Assembly: GCA_030727405.1 (NCBI GenBank)
Contig: JANRBR010000023.1
Span: forward strand, 99,449 to 163,448
DNA length: 64,000 nt
From: Crocinitomicaceae bacterium
GTDB taxonomy: Bacteria; Bacteroidota; Bacteroidia; Flavobacteriales_D; Crocinitomicaceae
Direction: 5' to 3'
A program made the position numbers and the translations under genes. Positions 43,808 through 53,670 of the stretch are shown one piece after another. The notes under the pieces are model-generated. The model had not been told where the DNA came from. It saw nothing but the letters and a program-made list of their open reading frames with translations, and searched no databases. The first letter of the stretch is position 1, and every line of letters begins with the position of its first letter.

Positions 43808-46141
43808 ATGAGAAAAATTTGGACTATATCTTTAGCGTTAATTACTTTTCAAAGTTTCGCTCAACAAGGTGACGGATTTAAAAAATCCTATAAGGCAAGT
43901 GTTCAATTAAAAGAAATTAATAAGGTTTCTTTTCCCGAGCCGGATTTGTCGGCATTGAAAGCTGAAGACGCATTAGTGGATGGAACAGGTTCCGCACCAT
44001 GGAGATTTGGCTGGAACAATTACACTAACTTAAATACGGAAAATGCAGGATCATGGACGACACTTCCAAATGGTGATCGAATTTGGCATGTATTGCTAGA
44101 ATGTGAAAACGCTTTAACAATCAATTTAACATTTGATCAAACCGTCATTCCGGAAGGAAACGAGTTGTATGTCTTCAATCCAGAGAAAGATTTCATTCTG
44201 GGGAATTTTACTTCGAATCACCTCTATCAAGGACAGTTAGGAACGGAATTGGTTCCAGGAAGTCGCTCTATCGTTGAATATTTTGTTCCTAAAAACAATC
44301 CTCAAGGCCATGTTCAAGTTTCCGTTGTAACACATGGTTACCGTACTTCACAAGAATTCCAAAACAAGGCATTTGGCAGTTCTGGGTCGTGTAATAGAAA
44401 TGTCAATTGTTCCGAAGGTGGACCTTGGGTGCAAGAGCGAAATGCAGCGGTAATGTTGGTTTCAGGCAGCAATGGATTTTGTTCAGGTTCTTTAATTAAC
44501 AATACATTAAATGATGGTAAACCTTACGTGTTAACAGCAAACCACTGTTATAGTAATCCTGCTTCTTGGATTTTTCGTTTTCAATGGCAATCACCAGATT
44601 GCAATAATCCAGCGTCCTCTCCGTCATTTATGTCTTTGTCGGGCGCTGTTTTAAGGTCTCGCGCTTCAGCTTCGGACTTTTGCTTGGTAGAAATCACCGG
44701 TGGACTGACAGCTGGAACAGTGCCAGCTACTTACACTCCGTATTTTTCTGGCTGGGATTGTTCTGGAAACACTCCAGCATCGGGGGTAGGAATACATCAT
44801 CCATCGGGAGACATTAAAAAAATATCCTTTGAAAATGATCCATTAATCTCTACATCATTTGGAGGTAGTCCAGCAAATAGCCATTGGGGGGTAACAACTT
44901 GGGATAGTGGCGTAACAGAAGGAGGTTCGTCCGGCTCTCCATTGTATGACCAAAATCACAGAATTATTGGTCAATTGCATGGCGGTGCATCTGCTTGTGG
45001 CGCCGCAAGTTTATCCGATGAATATGGAAAGGTAAGTGTATCCTGGGAGCCTGTAGGAAGCAATTCAACCAATCAATTGAAGTTCTGGTTAGACCCAAAT
45101 AATGCTGGAGCACAATTCATTAATGGTTTTGATCCGGCAAATCCAAATGGCGCTCAATTAGATGCAGGATTGTCCAATCCGGTATTTGATTTGGATGTGT
45201 TTTGTGGAACCAACTATACGCCAAAAGTGACCATAACCAATTCAGGAACAAGTACTTTAACCTCAGCGGTAGTGACTTATTCCATCAATGGTGGAGGAAA
45301 TCAAACGTATAACTGGAGCGGATCCTTGTCTCAATGGCAAACAGAGGTCATTTCGTTGCCAAGTTTAAATTTAGCTGCGGGGGATCATACTTTGAGTACT
45401 TCGGTTTCTAGTCCAAATGCAGGTATTGACCAGAACACGACAAATGACGTGGCGAACACAGTTTTTACTTTGGAAGCGATAGATCAAACAATGGGATTAT
45501 TGAAGGTAGCCTTGCTCACGGATGATTACCCGGATGAAACTTACATGGAATTGACTTCGAGCAATGGAACAGTCGTTTGGTCTGAAGGAAATGAAAGTTT
45601 TGTTGGAAATTATGGAACGGGAAATAGTCCAGCTCCAACAGATCCAACATCTCCTTTTGCGGCTAATACAAGTTACACATTTGACATTCCAATTTCCTTA
45701 CTCGATTGTTATACATTTACTATTTATGACTATTACGGAGATGGACTTGGAGCGGCACAATGGGGAGGCTCAAATGTGGATGGTGAATTGACTTTAATGA
45801 ACCAATCAAGTGCTATTTTATACACCTTGGCACCTGCTGACTTTGGAGCTTCTGCATCAAACATCGTTAAAAACAATGACGATTCAGGAATGAACGAACT
45901 TGACTTGTTACATTGGACCCTTTATCCTAATCCGGCAAATGACTTATTGAATGTTTCCATTAAAAATGGACAAGCAACAGAAGTCATCATCATGGACTTG
46001 TATGGTAAAACGGTATTGAAACAATCAATATCGGAAAATCAGGCTCAGGTAAACACGTCAAACTTGGCCATTGGCTCTTATTTCATGCGTGTTTATTTTG
46101 GGAATGGACAAAGCTCTGTCAAGTCATTTGTTAAACGTTAA
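43808..46141 (+). CDS. T9SS-secreted trypsin-like serine protease (lysyl endopeptidase-like)
   Basis: A 777-residue protein. The signal peptide is MRKIWTISLALITFQSFAQ. A pro-region runs to about 190. The protease domain (~190-440) shows His in VLTANHCYS, Asp in ASASDFCLVEI and Ser in TEGGSSGSPLYD, with several Cys for disulfides, like Achromobacter lysyl endopeptidase relatives. A CARDB-like beta domain (~460-560) and another beta domain follow. The end is a T9SS type A sorting domain (WTLYPNPANDLLNVSI through SSVKSFVKR). It is probably a secreted or surface endopeptidase for nutrient acquisition. Lys specificity is suggested by similarity only. Confidence 0.92.
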   Translation: MRKIWTISLALITFQSFAQQGDGFKKSYKASVQLKEINKVSFPEPDLSALKAEDALVDGTGSAPWRFGWNNYTNLNTENAGSWTTLPNGDRIWHVLLECENALTINLTFDQTVIPEGNELYVFNPEKDFILGNFTSNHLYQGQLGTELVPGSRSIVEYFVPKNNPQGHVQVSVVTHGYRTSQEFQNKAFGSSGSCNRNVNCSEGGPWVQERNAAVMLVSGSNGFCSGSLINNTLNDGKPYVLTANHCYSNPASWIFRFQWQSPDCNNPASSPSFMSLSGAVLRSRASASDFCLVEITGGLTAGTVPATYTPYFSGWDCSGNTPASGVGIHHPSGDIKKISFENDPLISTSFGGSPANSHWGVTTWDSGVTEGGSSGSPLYDQNHRIIGQLHGGASACGAASLSDEYGKVSVSWEPVGSNSTNQLKFWLDPNNAGAQFINGFDPANPNGAQLDAGLSNPVFDLDVFCGTNYTPKVTITNSGTSTLTSAVVTYSINGGGNQTYNWSGSLSQWQTEVISLPSLNLAAGDHTLSTSVSSPNAGIDQNTTNDVANTVFTLEAIDQTMGLLKVALLTDDYPDETYMELTSSNGTVVWSEGNESFVGNYGTGNSPAPTDPTSPFAANTSYTFDIPISLLDCYTFTIYDYYGDGLGAAQWGGSNVDGELTLMNQSSAILYTLAPADFGASASNIVKNNDDSGMNELDLLHWTLYPNPANDLLNVSIKNGQATEVIIMDLYGKTVLKQSISENQAQVNTSNLAIGSYFMRVYFGNGQSSVKSFVKR

Positions 46142-46153
46142 TTACCCATAGGA

Positions 46154-47281
46154 ATGGCAGGAATTTATGTGCACATTCCTTTTTGTAAGAAGCGATGTAC
46201 TTATTGTGATTTTCATTTTTCGACTACTTTTTCGACCTATCGGGAGAAATTGATTCAGGCTATTTGCCGAGAATTAAGCTTAAGAAGTTCAGAATTAACG
46301 AATGTCCCTATACAATCACTCTATTTTGGTGGTGGAACCCCCAGTTTATTAACTGCGGAGGAACTTCGGTCCATTGTACATAGTGCTCGATTGAATTATC
46401 AATTGCTTGAACATGCTGAAATTACCTTTGAAGTGAATCCTGAGGATGCGAACGTAGATAATTTAAAGGCATGGAAAGACGTAGGGATTAATCGTTTGAG
46501 CATCGGCTTGCAATCGTTCCAAGCTTCTGATTTATCATGGATGAACCGATCACATTCCACGGACGAAGGAGAAATGGCGGTTCGAATGGCCCAAGAACAG
46601 GGTTTCGACAACATTAGCATTGATTTGATTTACGGACTTCCAGATCTTTCCAATGAACAATGGTTACATCATTTAGAGAGGGCTCTTCAATTAAATGTTC
46701 AGCACATTTCCGCCTATTGTTTAACGATTGAATCAAAAACCGCATTGGAACATTTTGTTAATAATGGAAAATTGAAACGTCCAACAGAAGACCAACAAGG
46801 GGAGCAGTTTGATCTTTTGGTTCGTACATTAAAACAAGCAGGGTTCGAACAATACGAAATTTCCAACTTTGCCAAGGATCAAAAGTATGCAAGACATAAT
46901 TCGTCCTATTGGAACTTTACTTCGTATGTCGGGGTTGGACCAAGCGCCCATTCGTTTAATGGAAATCAAAGACGGTGGAACATAGCGAACAATTCAAAAT
47001 ATTACCAGCAAGTTGGCAAGGACGACGATTGGTTTGAGGAGGAAACATTATCGCCTACAGAAAAGTGGAATGAATTTTTTCTAACAGGATTGCGCACAAA
47101 ATGGGGAGTGCTGAATGAAAACATAGAAGATTTGGGCGGAATGACTGCGGACGAACACAAGTTGTTGACCACATACGTGGAAACAGGATTCATCTTTGAA
47201 GAAGTGGATCGTTTGGTTTTAACTGAAAAAGGAAAATTACAGGCCGACGGAATCGCCTCCGCTTTTTTTCGCTTGGACTAA
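46154..47281 (+). CDS. hemW: Radical SAM family heme chaperone HemW
   Basis: A 375-residue protein starting MAGIYVHIPFCKKRCTYCDF; the CxxxCxxC cluster ligands (Cys at ~11, 15, 18) lie at the N-terminus as in HemW. YFGGGTPSLL near residue 56 and ISIDLIYGLPDLSNEQW near 155 are typical. HemW binds heme and delivers it to respiratory enzymes; it is often misannotated as coproporphyrinogen oxidase HemN. It starts 12 bp after the protease gene. Its stop overlaps that of the convergent ArsC-like gene in CTAA. Confidence 0.94.
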   Translation: MAGIYVHIPFCKKRCTYCDFHFSTTFSTYREKLIQAICRELSLRSSELTNVPIQSLYFGGGTPSLLTAEELRSIVHSARLNYQLLEHAEITFEVNPEDANVDNLKAWKDVGINRLSIGLQSFQASDLSWMNRSHSTDEGEMAVRMAQEQGFDNISIDLIYGLPDLSNEQWLHHLERALQLNVQHISAYCLTIESKTALEHFVNNGKLKRPTEDQQGEQFDLLVRTLKQAGFEQYEISNFAKDQKYARHNSSYWNFTSYVGVGPSAHSFNGNQRRWNIANNSKYYQQVGKDDDWFEEETLSPTEKWNEFFLTGLRTKWGVLNENIEDLGGMTADEHKLLTTYVETGFIFEEVDRLVLTEKGKLQADGIASAFFRLD

Positions 47282-47598
47282 GATTCTAGTTTTCCAATGA
47301 AAATGGCATTTCCATCCACTCGGATAGGGCGTTTCAAAAAGGTATATTCATCTAATATGTACTGGCGAATTTCCATTTCGGAAAGTTGCTTATCCTTTAA
47401 GCCGAGCGTTTTGTATTTGATGGCTCTTTTGGAAAACAGGGCCTCGTAAGACCCTGCTATTTCCTTCATGAAATCTAAGTCTTTCGCTTGGATTCCTTGT
47501 GTTTTAATATCGATGATTTCATAGGCATTGCGATCTTCGAATGCCTTGATGAGTTTACGACAATTGTCACAAGTGTTTAATTGATAAATTCGTTTCAC
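47278..47598 (-). CDS. ArsC/Spx-family thiol protein
   Basis: A 106-residue protein of the ArsC-like thioredoxin fold: MKRIYQLNTCDNCRKLIKAF with CxxC, then YEIIDIKTQGI. The C-terminal part includes IRQYILDEYTFLKRPIRVDG, the site where ArsC/Spx/YffB proteins carry RP. CxxC rather than the single-Cys HCGTS motif of true arsenate reductases suggests a Spx- or YffB-like thiol role. It overlaps the bacilliredoxin gene by 4 bp, so the two are coupled. Arsenate reduction is not supported by any neighbouring ars gene. Confidence 0.85.
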   Translation of the reverse strand: MKRIYQLNTCDNCRKLIKAFEDRNAYEIIDIKTQGIQAKDLDFMKEIAGSYEALFSKRAIKYKTLGLKDKQLSEMEIRQYILDEYTFLKRPIRVDGNAIFIGKLES

Positions 47599-48011
47599 GA
47601 ACAGAATTCATCGTAAGCAGCAGCTAAGTTGGCTGCAATCATTTGTGCACTTCCTCCTTCAATGTGATGGCGCTCTAAAAAATGAACTAATTTCCCATCC
47701 TTGAATAAGGCAATCGAAGGTGAAGACGGAGGATAAGGCAAGAAATATTTTCGAGCTTGAGCCACTGCATCGGTATCAACTCCTGCAAAAACAGTTGTTA
47801 ATTTATTCGGTTTTTTATCGTGGTGCAAGGATAATTTAACCCCTGGACGCATGTTTCCTGCGGCACATCCACAAACGGAATTCACTACGACAAGCATTGT
47901 TCCTGCCGCCTCATTTATCGCTTGATCAACTTCAGCACTGTTTGTTAATTGTTCGAACCCAACAGCAGTTAGGTCGTCTTTCATTGGTTGTACTAATTCT
48001 GGTGGATACAT
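47595..48011 (-). CDS. Bacilliredoxin (BrxA/BrxB, YphP/YqiW family)
   Basis: A 138-residue protein with the family hallmark Cys-Gly-Cys in VNSVCGCAAGNMRPG near residue 51-55, and the C-terminal HHIEGGSAQMIAANL region. In Firmicutes these proteins remove bacillithiol from protein thiols. Whether this organism makes bacillithiol is unknown; no bshA, bshB or bshC gene is in the window. It is the first gene of a two-gene unit with the ArsC/Spx-like gene, overlapping it by 4 bp. Confidence 0.93.
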   Translation of the reverse strand: MYPPELVQPMKDDLTAVGFEQLTNSAEVDQAINEAAGTMLVVVNSVCGCAAGNMRPGVKLSLHHDKKPNKLTTVFAGVDTDAVAQARKYFLPYPPSSPSIALFKDGKLVHFLERHHIEGGSAQMIAANLAAAYDEFCS

Positions 48012-48071
48012 TTTACTGATTTTTTAGATAACAAAATTACGCATAAGAATCAATTTCTTTTGAAACAATGA

Positions 48072-48986
48072 TTACAATCTTTCCTTCAATAAAACAAGAA
48101 TCTCTTTTGGTGAAATATAAAGGGATTGACTATTGCTGCTTATTGGACTTATTCTAAGTTTTCTTAAAAAAGGTTTATTCTCTGCGTTCTCGTTCCAGAA
48201 TGACATAAACGACTTTGCCGATGCGTAATTCCTCGCCTGAGGAACAATGGCCATCGCAAAGTAATCGCAGTAAGGTTTTTCCGGAATCACCACCGTGCGG
48301 TTCTTTGCATAAATTTGAGAACTAAGCTGAAGATAAGTGCGATACGTTAAAAGCAATAATTGAGTGTTTTTGGTGTTTTTTGCCGGCTCTAGGTAATTTA
48401 CTCGGTGATCTTTTAATCCACGCATCCAATTTTTCATGCTTTTGTTTGGATCCTTGTTCTTTTTGTCATGTTGAAATTGAAAAGTAACTTGAGCTTTTAA
48501 AACTTCAATGGAAGGAAAATCAGGACTTGTCCATAAATAATTTGTTGTCAGTTCTCTATACGCCGTAGGCTTCTTTAAACTGTCTTTTAAAAAGGTAAGC
48601 ACAAAAGGATCCTTTCCCGCTAAAAACCAATTTTCTTGTATGCGTTGGAGCGAAGGCAACGATGACTTCACAAATCCTTCTGTGATGAGTTGTACAGGTT
48701 GATCTTCTAATTCCTTAACACTACTTAATGATTTCACAAATAACAGGTCAAATTTTGTGTTGTATTGGTCCTTTGTCATGCGAAGTTTCATGGAATCTGC
48801 TCGCATGTGAACAATTTCAACTTTAATCTTTTTTTCCTTTTCAAAGGACGCAAAATATTTGGCATCTTTTGGATACAGGAAATCGGAAGCAATGACCAGT
48901 TTTTTATTGGCAAGAGGTCGTGCTTCGTCTATGGAACAAGCGAATAAGCCTGAAAGAATGCAAGCAAAAAGCAGGATCTGTCTCAT
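48072..48986 (-). CDS. Periplasmic-binding-protein-like lipoprotein
   Basis: The ATG at 48986 is preferred over the track's GTG, giving a signal MRQILLFACILSGLFACSID with lipobox LFAC and 304 residues. The fold looks like a type 2 extracellular solute-binding protein (LVIASDFLYPKDAKYFASFE at the start; YFAMAIVPQARNYASAKSFM near the end, as in iron- or spermidine-type SBPs). No permease or ATPase gene is nearby. The start lies 1 bp after the mutS stop, so it is cotranslated with mutS. The ligand is unknown; a role outside transport is possible. Confidence 0.78.
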   Translation of the reverse strand: MRQILLFACILSGLFACSIDEARPLANKKLVIASDFLYPKDAKYFASFEKEKKIKVEIVHMRADSMKLRMTKDQYNTKFDLLFVKSLSSVKELEDQPVQLITEGFVKSSLPSLQRIQENWFLAGKDPFVLTFLKDSLKKPTAYRELTTNYLWTSPDFPSIEVLKAQVTFQFQHDKKNKDPNKSMKNWMRGLKDHRVNYLEPAKNTKNTQLLLLTYRTYLQLSSQIYAKNRTVVIPEKPYCDYFAMAIVPQARNYASAKSFMSFWNENAENKPFLRKLRISPISSNSQSLYISPKEILVLLKERL

Positions 48987-48987
48987 T

Positions 48988-51615
48988 TTATCCACCAGTT
49001 AGTTTCTTTATTTCATTTAATTTCATCAGCGCTTCAACAGGCGTTAATGTATTGATATCTATTCCGATTAATTCTTCGTGAATTTGTTCTAAAACTGGGT
49101 CATTTAATTGAAAGAAACTCAATTGCATGGATGGATCTTTGTCGGTATTCCCTTTTTTACCAGCGTTCTTTGAACCCACATTGGCATGAGAGTTCTCCAA
49201 ATCTTTCAACACTTGTTCAGCCCTTTTCAAAACCATTGCTGGCATTCCTGCCATCCGAGCCACATGAATCCCGAACGAGTGTTCACTTCCTCCTGGTGTC
49301 AACTTCCTAAGAAAAAGCACCTTATCTCCAAGCTCTTTCACGGAGACATTGTAATTCCGAATGCGTGCAAATTGCTTTGACATTTCGTTCAACTCATGGT
49401 AATGCGTAGCAAATAGGGTTTTACAACTTGCTTTTGGATTTTCATGAATGAATTCAGCTATAGACCAGGCAATCGAAATCCCGTCGTAAGTGCTGGTTCC
49501 ACGTCCAATTTCATCCAACAAAATGAGGCTACGAGGCGAAATATTATTCAAGATGCTTGCTGTTTCATTCATCTCAACCATAAAGGTAGATTCTCCGGAT
49601 GAAATATTATCCGATGCCCCAACCCGTGTAAAGACCTTATCGATTAAACCGATTTTTGCTGAATCAGCCGGAACGAAACAACCCATTTGTGCCATGAGGA
49701 CAATCAAGGCTGTTTGACGAAGGATGGCACTTTTACCGCTCATGTTTGGACCGGTAATCATAATGATTTGTTGATCATTGTTATCGAGTAACACATCATT
49801 CGCAATATAGGACTCACCAATTGGTAAGCGCTTTTCAATGACTGGGTGACGACCATTTTTAATATCTAAGACGAAGCTTTCATTGATTTCTGGCCGAACG
49901 TATTTATTCTCGATAGCGGATTGAGCAAAAGAAAATAAACAATCCAGACGAGCAATGAGTAGTGCATTGTGCTGTATCGGCTGTATGTAATCTGCCATAC
50001 TGAAAACCAAGTCTTGAAATAATTTCGACTCAATAGCATGAATTTTCTCATCAGCACCCAATATTTTTCCTTCGTACTCTTTTAACTCTTCGGTGATGTA
50101 TCTTTCTGCATTGACAAGTGTTTGTTTTCGAATCCACTCTTCTGGAACCTTGTCTTTGTGCGTATTGCGCACTTCAATGTAGTAGCCAAAAACGTTGTTA
50201 AACGCAATTTTTAAACTGGGAATTCCTGTGCGTTTCGATTCACGTTCTTGAATTTGCTCCAAGAAATCTTTTCCATTGAATGAAATGGCACGAAGCTCGT
50301 CTAAATTAGCATCAAATCCTGTGCGGATGATCATTCCTTTTCCTACTTGTGCTGCGGGTTCATCACACAATGTTTTGTCGATCAAGGAGATCAAACTTTG
50401 ACAGGCGTTCATTTGCTCTGTCAATTTTTTTAATGAATCCAATTCTCCCTCTTTCAACAACTCTTTAATGGGATCGATTTGCATCAGAGTACGACGCAAA
50501 TGCATCACTTCTTTGGCATTTACCTTTCCAACAGCCACCTTTGAAATCAGTCGTTCAAGGTCCCCAATTTCTTTGAGTCTTTGTCCAATTTCATAACTAA
50601 TATCATCATGTTGAACGAGGTACTCTACGATATCCAAACGTTCATCGATGGGCTTTTGATCCTTCAATGGCAATACAATCCACCTTTTCATTTGACGTCC
50701 ACCCATTGGAGTCAGTGTTCGATCTAAAATATCCGAAAGTGTTACGGCATTTTCGTTGGGCGAATAAATTAATTCGAGGTTACGAACGGTGAACCGGTCA
50801 AGCCAAACGTATTTTTCTTCTTCAATTCTTGAAATCGTTGAAATGTGACCTAATCGGTGGTGTTGGTTTTCATTCAAATAATGAAAAATGGCTCCTGCCG
50901 CAACAATCGCAGCTGATAAGCCTTCTATCCCAAATCCTTTGAGTGATTTAGTGCCGAAGTGTTTCGTCAGCATTTCTTGAGCGTAATCACTTGTATAAAT
51001 CCAGTCCTCTAAACGAAACGTAAAGTGATTCTCGCCAAAGTGTTGCTCAAAATCCGTCCGCTTGTTTTTTTGGTAGATGATTTCGCTTGGTTCAAAACCA
51101 CTTATTAGTTTATCAATGTATTCCTTATTTCCTTGTGCTACCAAAAATTCACCTGTGGAAACATCTAAAAATGCGACACCAATAGCGGATTTTTCGAAAT
51201 GAATGGCACACAAGAAATTATTTCTTGATTGTTCTAAAACTTGATCATTAAACGATACCCCGGGAGTAACCAGTTCAGTTACACCCCTTTTGACAATCGT
51301 CTTGGTCATTTTTGGATCTTCTAATTGATCACAAATGGCGACACGTTGTCCAGCTCTAACGAGTTTTGGCAAATAGGTATCCAAGGAATGATGTGGAAAT
51401 CCAGCTAACTCTATTTCCGTTGCAGAACCATTTCCACGCTTGGTTAGAATGATTCCTAAAATCCGTGAAGTTTTTATGGCGTCTTCCCCAAAAGTTTCGT
51501 AAAAATCTCCCACACGAAACAACAACAAAGCTTCCGGATGACGGGCTTTAATTTGATTGTATTGTTTCATTAAAGGGGTTTCAGAAACGGCTTTTTCTGG
51601 ATTCGATTTAGACAA
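48988..51615 (-). CDS. mutS: DNA mismatch repair protein MutS
   Basis: An 875-residue mismatch-binding ATPase. The mismatch-reading motif [11 protein letters not shown] is near residue 37. The lever and clamp domains fill the middle. The ATPase shows [13 protein letters not shown] (Walker A) and [15 protein letters not shown] (Walker B/signature), then ATHYHEL. The start is a TTG codon ([10 protein letters not shown]); the homologous ETPLMKQY start region begins only 13 codons in, so TTG is favoured over the next ATG at 51570. The binding-protein-like lipoprotein follows at once. Confidence 0.97.
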   Translation of the reverse strand: MSKSNPEKAVSETPLMKQYNQIKARHPEALLLFRVGDFYETFGEDAIKTSRILGIILTKRGNGSATEIELAGFPHHSLDTYLPKLVRAGQRVAICDQLEDPKMTKTIVKRGVTELVTPGVSFNDQVLEQSRNNFLCAIHFEKSAIGVAFLDVSTGEFLVAQGNKEYIDKLISGFEPSEIIYQKNKRTDFEQHFGENHFTFRLEDWIYTSDYAQEMLTKHFGTKSLKGFGIEGLSAAIVAAGAIFHYLNENQHHRLGHISTISRIEEEKYVWLDRFTVRNLELIYSPNENAVTLSDILDRTLTPMGGRQMKRWIVLPLKDQKPIDERLDIVEYLVQHDDISYEIGQRLKEIGDLERLISKVAVGKVNAKEVMHLRRTLMQIDPIKELLKEGELDSLKKLTEQMNACQSLISLIDKTLCDEPAAQVGKGMIIRTGFDANLDELRAISFNGKDFLEQIQERESKRTGIPSLKIAFNNVFGYYIEVRNTHKDKVPEEWIRKQTLVNAERYITEELKEYEGKILGADEKIHAIESKLFQDLVFSMADYIQPIQHNALLIARLDCLFSFAQSAIENKYVRPEINESFVLDIKNGRHPVIEKRLPIGESYIANDVLLDNNDQQIIMITGPNMSGKSAILRQTALIVLMAQMGCFVPADSAKIGLIDKVFTRVGASDNISSGESTFMVEMNETASILNNISPRSLILLDEIGRGTSTYDGISIAWSIAEFIHENPKASCKTLFATHYHELNEMSKQFARIRNYNVSVKELGDKVLFLRKLTPGGSEHSFGIHVARMAGMPAMVLKRAEQVLKDLENSHANVGSKNAGKKGNTDKDPSMQLSFFQLNDPVLEQIHEELIGIDINTLTPVEALMKLNEIKKLTGG

Positions 51616-51703
51616 CTTGGGTATTTTTTAATTGGATTTTAAAATTAGGAATTTTTATGTGGTCTTCTGCACCAATTTCCAAGAACATTTTAACAATTAC
51701 TCT

Positions 51704-51711
51704 TAACTTTG
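51704..51711 (+). promoter_or_regulatory. -7 element of the SpoU methyltransferase promoter
   Basis: TAACTTTG, a TAnnTTTG match, ends 7 bp before the ATG at 51719 (13 bp before a second in-frame ATG at 51725). Confidence 0.45.
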
Positions 51712-51718
51712 ATTCAGA

Positions 51719-52264
51719 ATGACAATGGAAACAAGAAATAAAAAATTAAAGCTTTGGGAACTCAACCGTGTTTCAGATGAAGCGTTTAAAAACCAAAAGA
51801 AAAATCCATTGATTATTGTCTTGGATGACATTCGGTCCTTGAATAACATTGGTTCTTTTTTTCGTACTTCCGATGCATTCAATGTAGAAAAAATATTCCT
51901 TTGCGGCATTACGGCTTGTCCTCCCCATCGAGACATTCACAAAACGGCGCTAGGGGCAACGGACACTGTTGCATGGGAGTACAGATCGAATGCCTCTGAA
52001 TTAATTTCGGAACTCAAAGCGCTAGGTCATGCGATTTGTACCATTGAACAAACGGAGAAAACGACTTTGCTTCAAAACATTGGTTCTTTGACGGATGAAA
52101 CCTTTGTTTTGGTATTCGGAAATGAAGTCAATGGGGTGAATCAAGATGTCATCGATCAGTCGACATACGTGATTGAAATACCTCAATTCGGCACGAAGCA
52201 TTCGTTGAATGTCAGTGTATGTGCCGGAATCGTGATGTGGGAGTTTTGCAAACGCTATATCTAA
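51719..52264 (+). CDS. SpoU/TrmH-family RNA 2'-O-methyltransferase
   Basis: A 181-residue SPOUT enzyme. The three motifs are seen: motif 1 DDIRSLNNIGSFFRTSDAF near residue 38-56, motif 2 VLVFGNEVNGVNQDVID near 130, and motif 3 IPQFGTKHSLNVSVCAGIV near 155. The short form lacks an N-terminal L30e-like domain. It should methylate tRNA or rRNA; a TrmH/TrmL-like role is possible but not assignable. Two ATG codons are possible (51719 and 51725). The next gene begins 5 bp later. Confidence 0.93.
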   Translation: MTMETRNKKLKLWELNRVSDEAFKNQKKNPLIIVLDDIRSLNNIGSFFRTSDAFNVEKIFLCGITACPPHRDIHKTALGATDTVAWEYRSNASELISELKALGHAICTIEQTEKTTLLQNIGSLTDETFVLVFGNEVNGVNQDVIDQSTYVIEIPQFGTKHSLNVSVCAGIVMWEFCKRYI

Positions 52265-52269
52265 CATTC

Positions 52270-53670
52270 ATGAAACACTTCGTTTTTATTTCTTGCCTTT
52301 ACTTCACAGGTGTTGCTTTTTCACAGGAAATAAAAAACGTTCAATTGTTGGACCATTGGTTCTCGGATACACTCCTAACAAGTTCAAGTCAAGTACGATT
52401 CAGTAGTTGTTGGGCTTTTGTACAAAATGGAAAGGAATACGGAGTGATAGGCTCTACAGAAGGTGCTCATATTTTTGAACTGACAGAACAAGACACCTTC
52501 AAATTTATCGATTTTGTTCCGGGACGCTTTCAGTCCGCTCAAGTCATCACTCGCGAGTACAAACACTACCAAAATTACTTGTACGCCACGTGTGATGAAG
52601 GCCCAAGCAGTCTTCAAATCATGGATTTATCCTACTTGCCTGATTCAGTTAGCCTTGTGGCAGATTTACAAGATCAGTACTTCGGTAAATCGCATAATTT
52701 ATTCATCGATTCTGCCAATGCACTGCTTTATTTGACGCTAGTTAATCCGATTGTAAATGGCAATGAACTTGGCATTATTCCTTTACGGGTCTATTCTTTG
52801 GCAAATCCAATTCTTCCTGTGTTACTTTGGGAAGGCCCAAATGATCTTCCAGAAGTGCATGATTTATTCGTGAAGGATAACCGTGCCATTTTAAATTGTG
52901 GCTTTGACGGCATTCGAATCTATGATTTTAGCAATCCTAGCAATCCGATTTATGTGAATAATTTGACCTTTTATCCACAGCAAGGATACAATCACCAAGG
53001 ATGGTTAAGTCCAGATGGCAGTACTTACGTATTTGCAGACGAAACCGCTGGATTACCCATTAAAAAATGCGGGATCTCCGACAATGGACAGATTCAAGTA
53101 AAACAATTCTTTGGCACGGAAAACTCACCATACTTAAAAACGCCGCACAATATCCACATCACCAATGAATTTGCTTTTGTGGCGTACTACAACGACGGAC
53201 TTCGGATTTTCGATTTGCGCAAGAATCCACCACAGGAAATAGGTGTTTATGATACGTATATCGATAATGCCCAGACAAATGGATTTTCTATGTGGGGAGC
53301 TTGGGGAGTTCATGCACTTTTACCAAGTGAACGCATCTTGATTTCTGATCGAAACAATGGCTTCTTTTTATTCGAATTTGATCGCTCAAAGTTCATCATA
53401 CCAAGTACGGAGCACGTTCAACTCTATCCGAATCCATCTTCTTTTGGCGAGGACGTTTTTGTGAGATTGCCGAATGATGAGGTAACCGAATTCAGTATAA
53501 ATGTCGTTGATGCCAAGGGAGATCTTGTGGCTGATCTTGAAGTACAACAACAATCCTATGAGAATTTACCGATAGATCTGGCCGCTGGATGTTATTTTGT
53601 CCGCGTAACGTGGACCAACTACCTTGGAGAAAGTCAGACAGAAATGTTAAAATGGGTCAAATACGATTAA
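52270..53670 (+). CDS. Choice-of-anchor B family T9SS protein
   Basis: The track's upstream start is discarded because the ATG at 52270 gives a signal peptide (MKHFVFISCLYFTGVAFSQ) and a 466-residue product. The body is LVIVD-type beta-propeller repeat sequence (e.g. LQIMDLSYLPDSVSLVADL, IRIYDFSNPSNPIYVNNL, LRIFDLRKNPPQEIGVYD) as in choice-of-anchor B proteins. The C-terminal ~80 residues are a T9SS type A domain (VQLYPNPSSFGEDVFVRL, then AAGCYFVRVTW). It is probably cell-surface; function unknown. Its stop overlaps the lysS stop in TTAA. Confidence 0.88.
   Translation: MKHFVFISCLYFTGVAFSQEIKNVQLLDHWFSDTLLTSSSQVRFSSCWAFVQNGKEYGVIGSTEGAHIFELTEQDTFKFIDFVPGRFQSAQVITREYKHYQNYLYATCDEGPSSLQIMDLSYLPDSVSLVADLQDQYFGKSHNLFIDSANALLYLTLVNPIVNGNELGIIPLRVYSLANPILPVLLWEGPNDLPEVHDLFVKDNRAILNCGFDGIRIYDFSNPSNPIYVNNLTFYPQQGYNHQGWLSPDGSTYVFADETAGLPIKKCGISDNGQIQVKQFFGTENSPYLKTPHNIHITNEFAFVAYYNDGLRIFDLRKNPPQEIGVYDTYIDNAQTNGFSMWGAWGVHALLPSERILISDRNNGFFLFEFDRSKFIIPSTEHVQLYPNPSSFGEDVFVRLPNDEVTEFSINVVDAKGDLVADLEVQQQSYENLPIDLAAGCYFVRVTWTNYLGESQTEMLKWVKYD

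Noticed and set aside
46154-47281. Oxygen-independent coproporphyrinogen oxidase (HemN) for the radical SAM gene
   Set aside because: The N-terminal cluster placement at the very start and the 375-residue length fit the heme chaperone HemW.
47278-47598. Arsenate reductase assignment for the ArsC-fold gene
   Set aside because: It has a CxxC motif rather than the arsenate reductase active site, and no ars genes are nearby.
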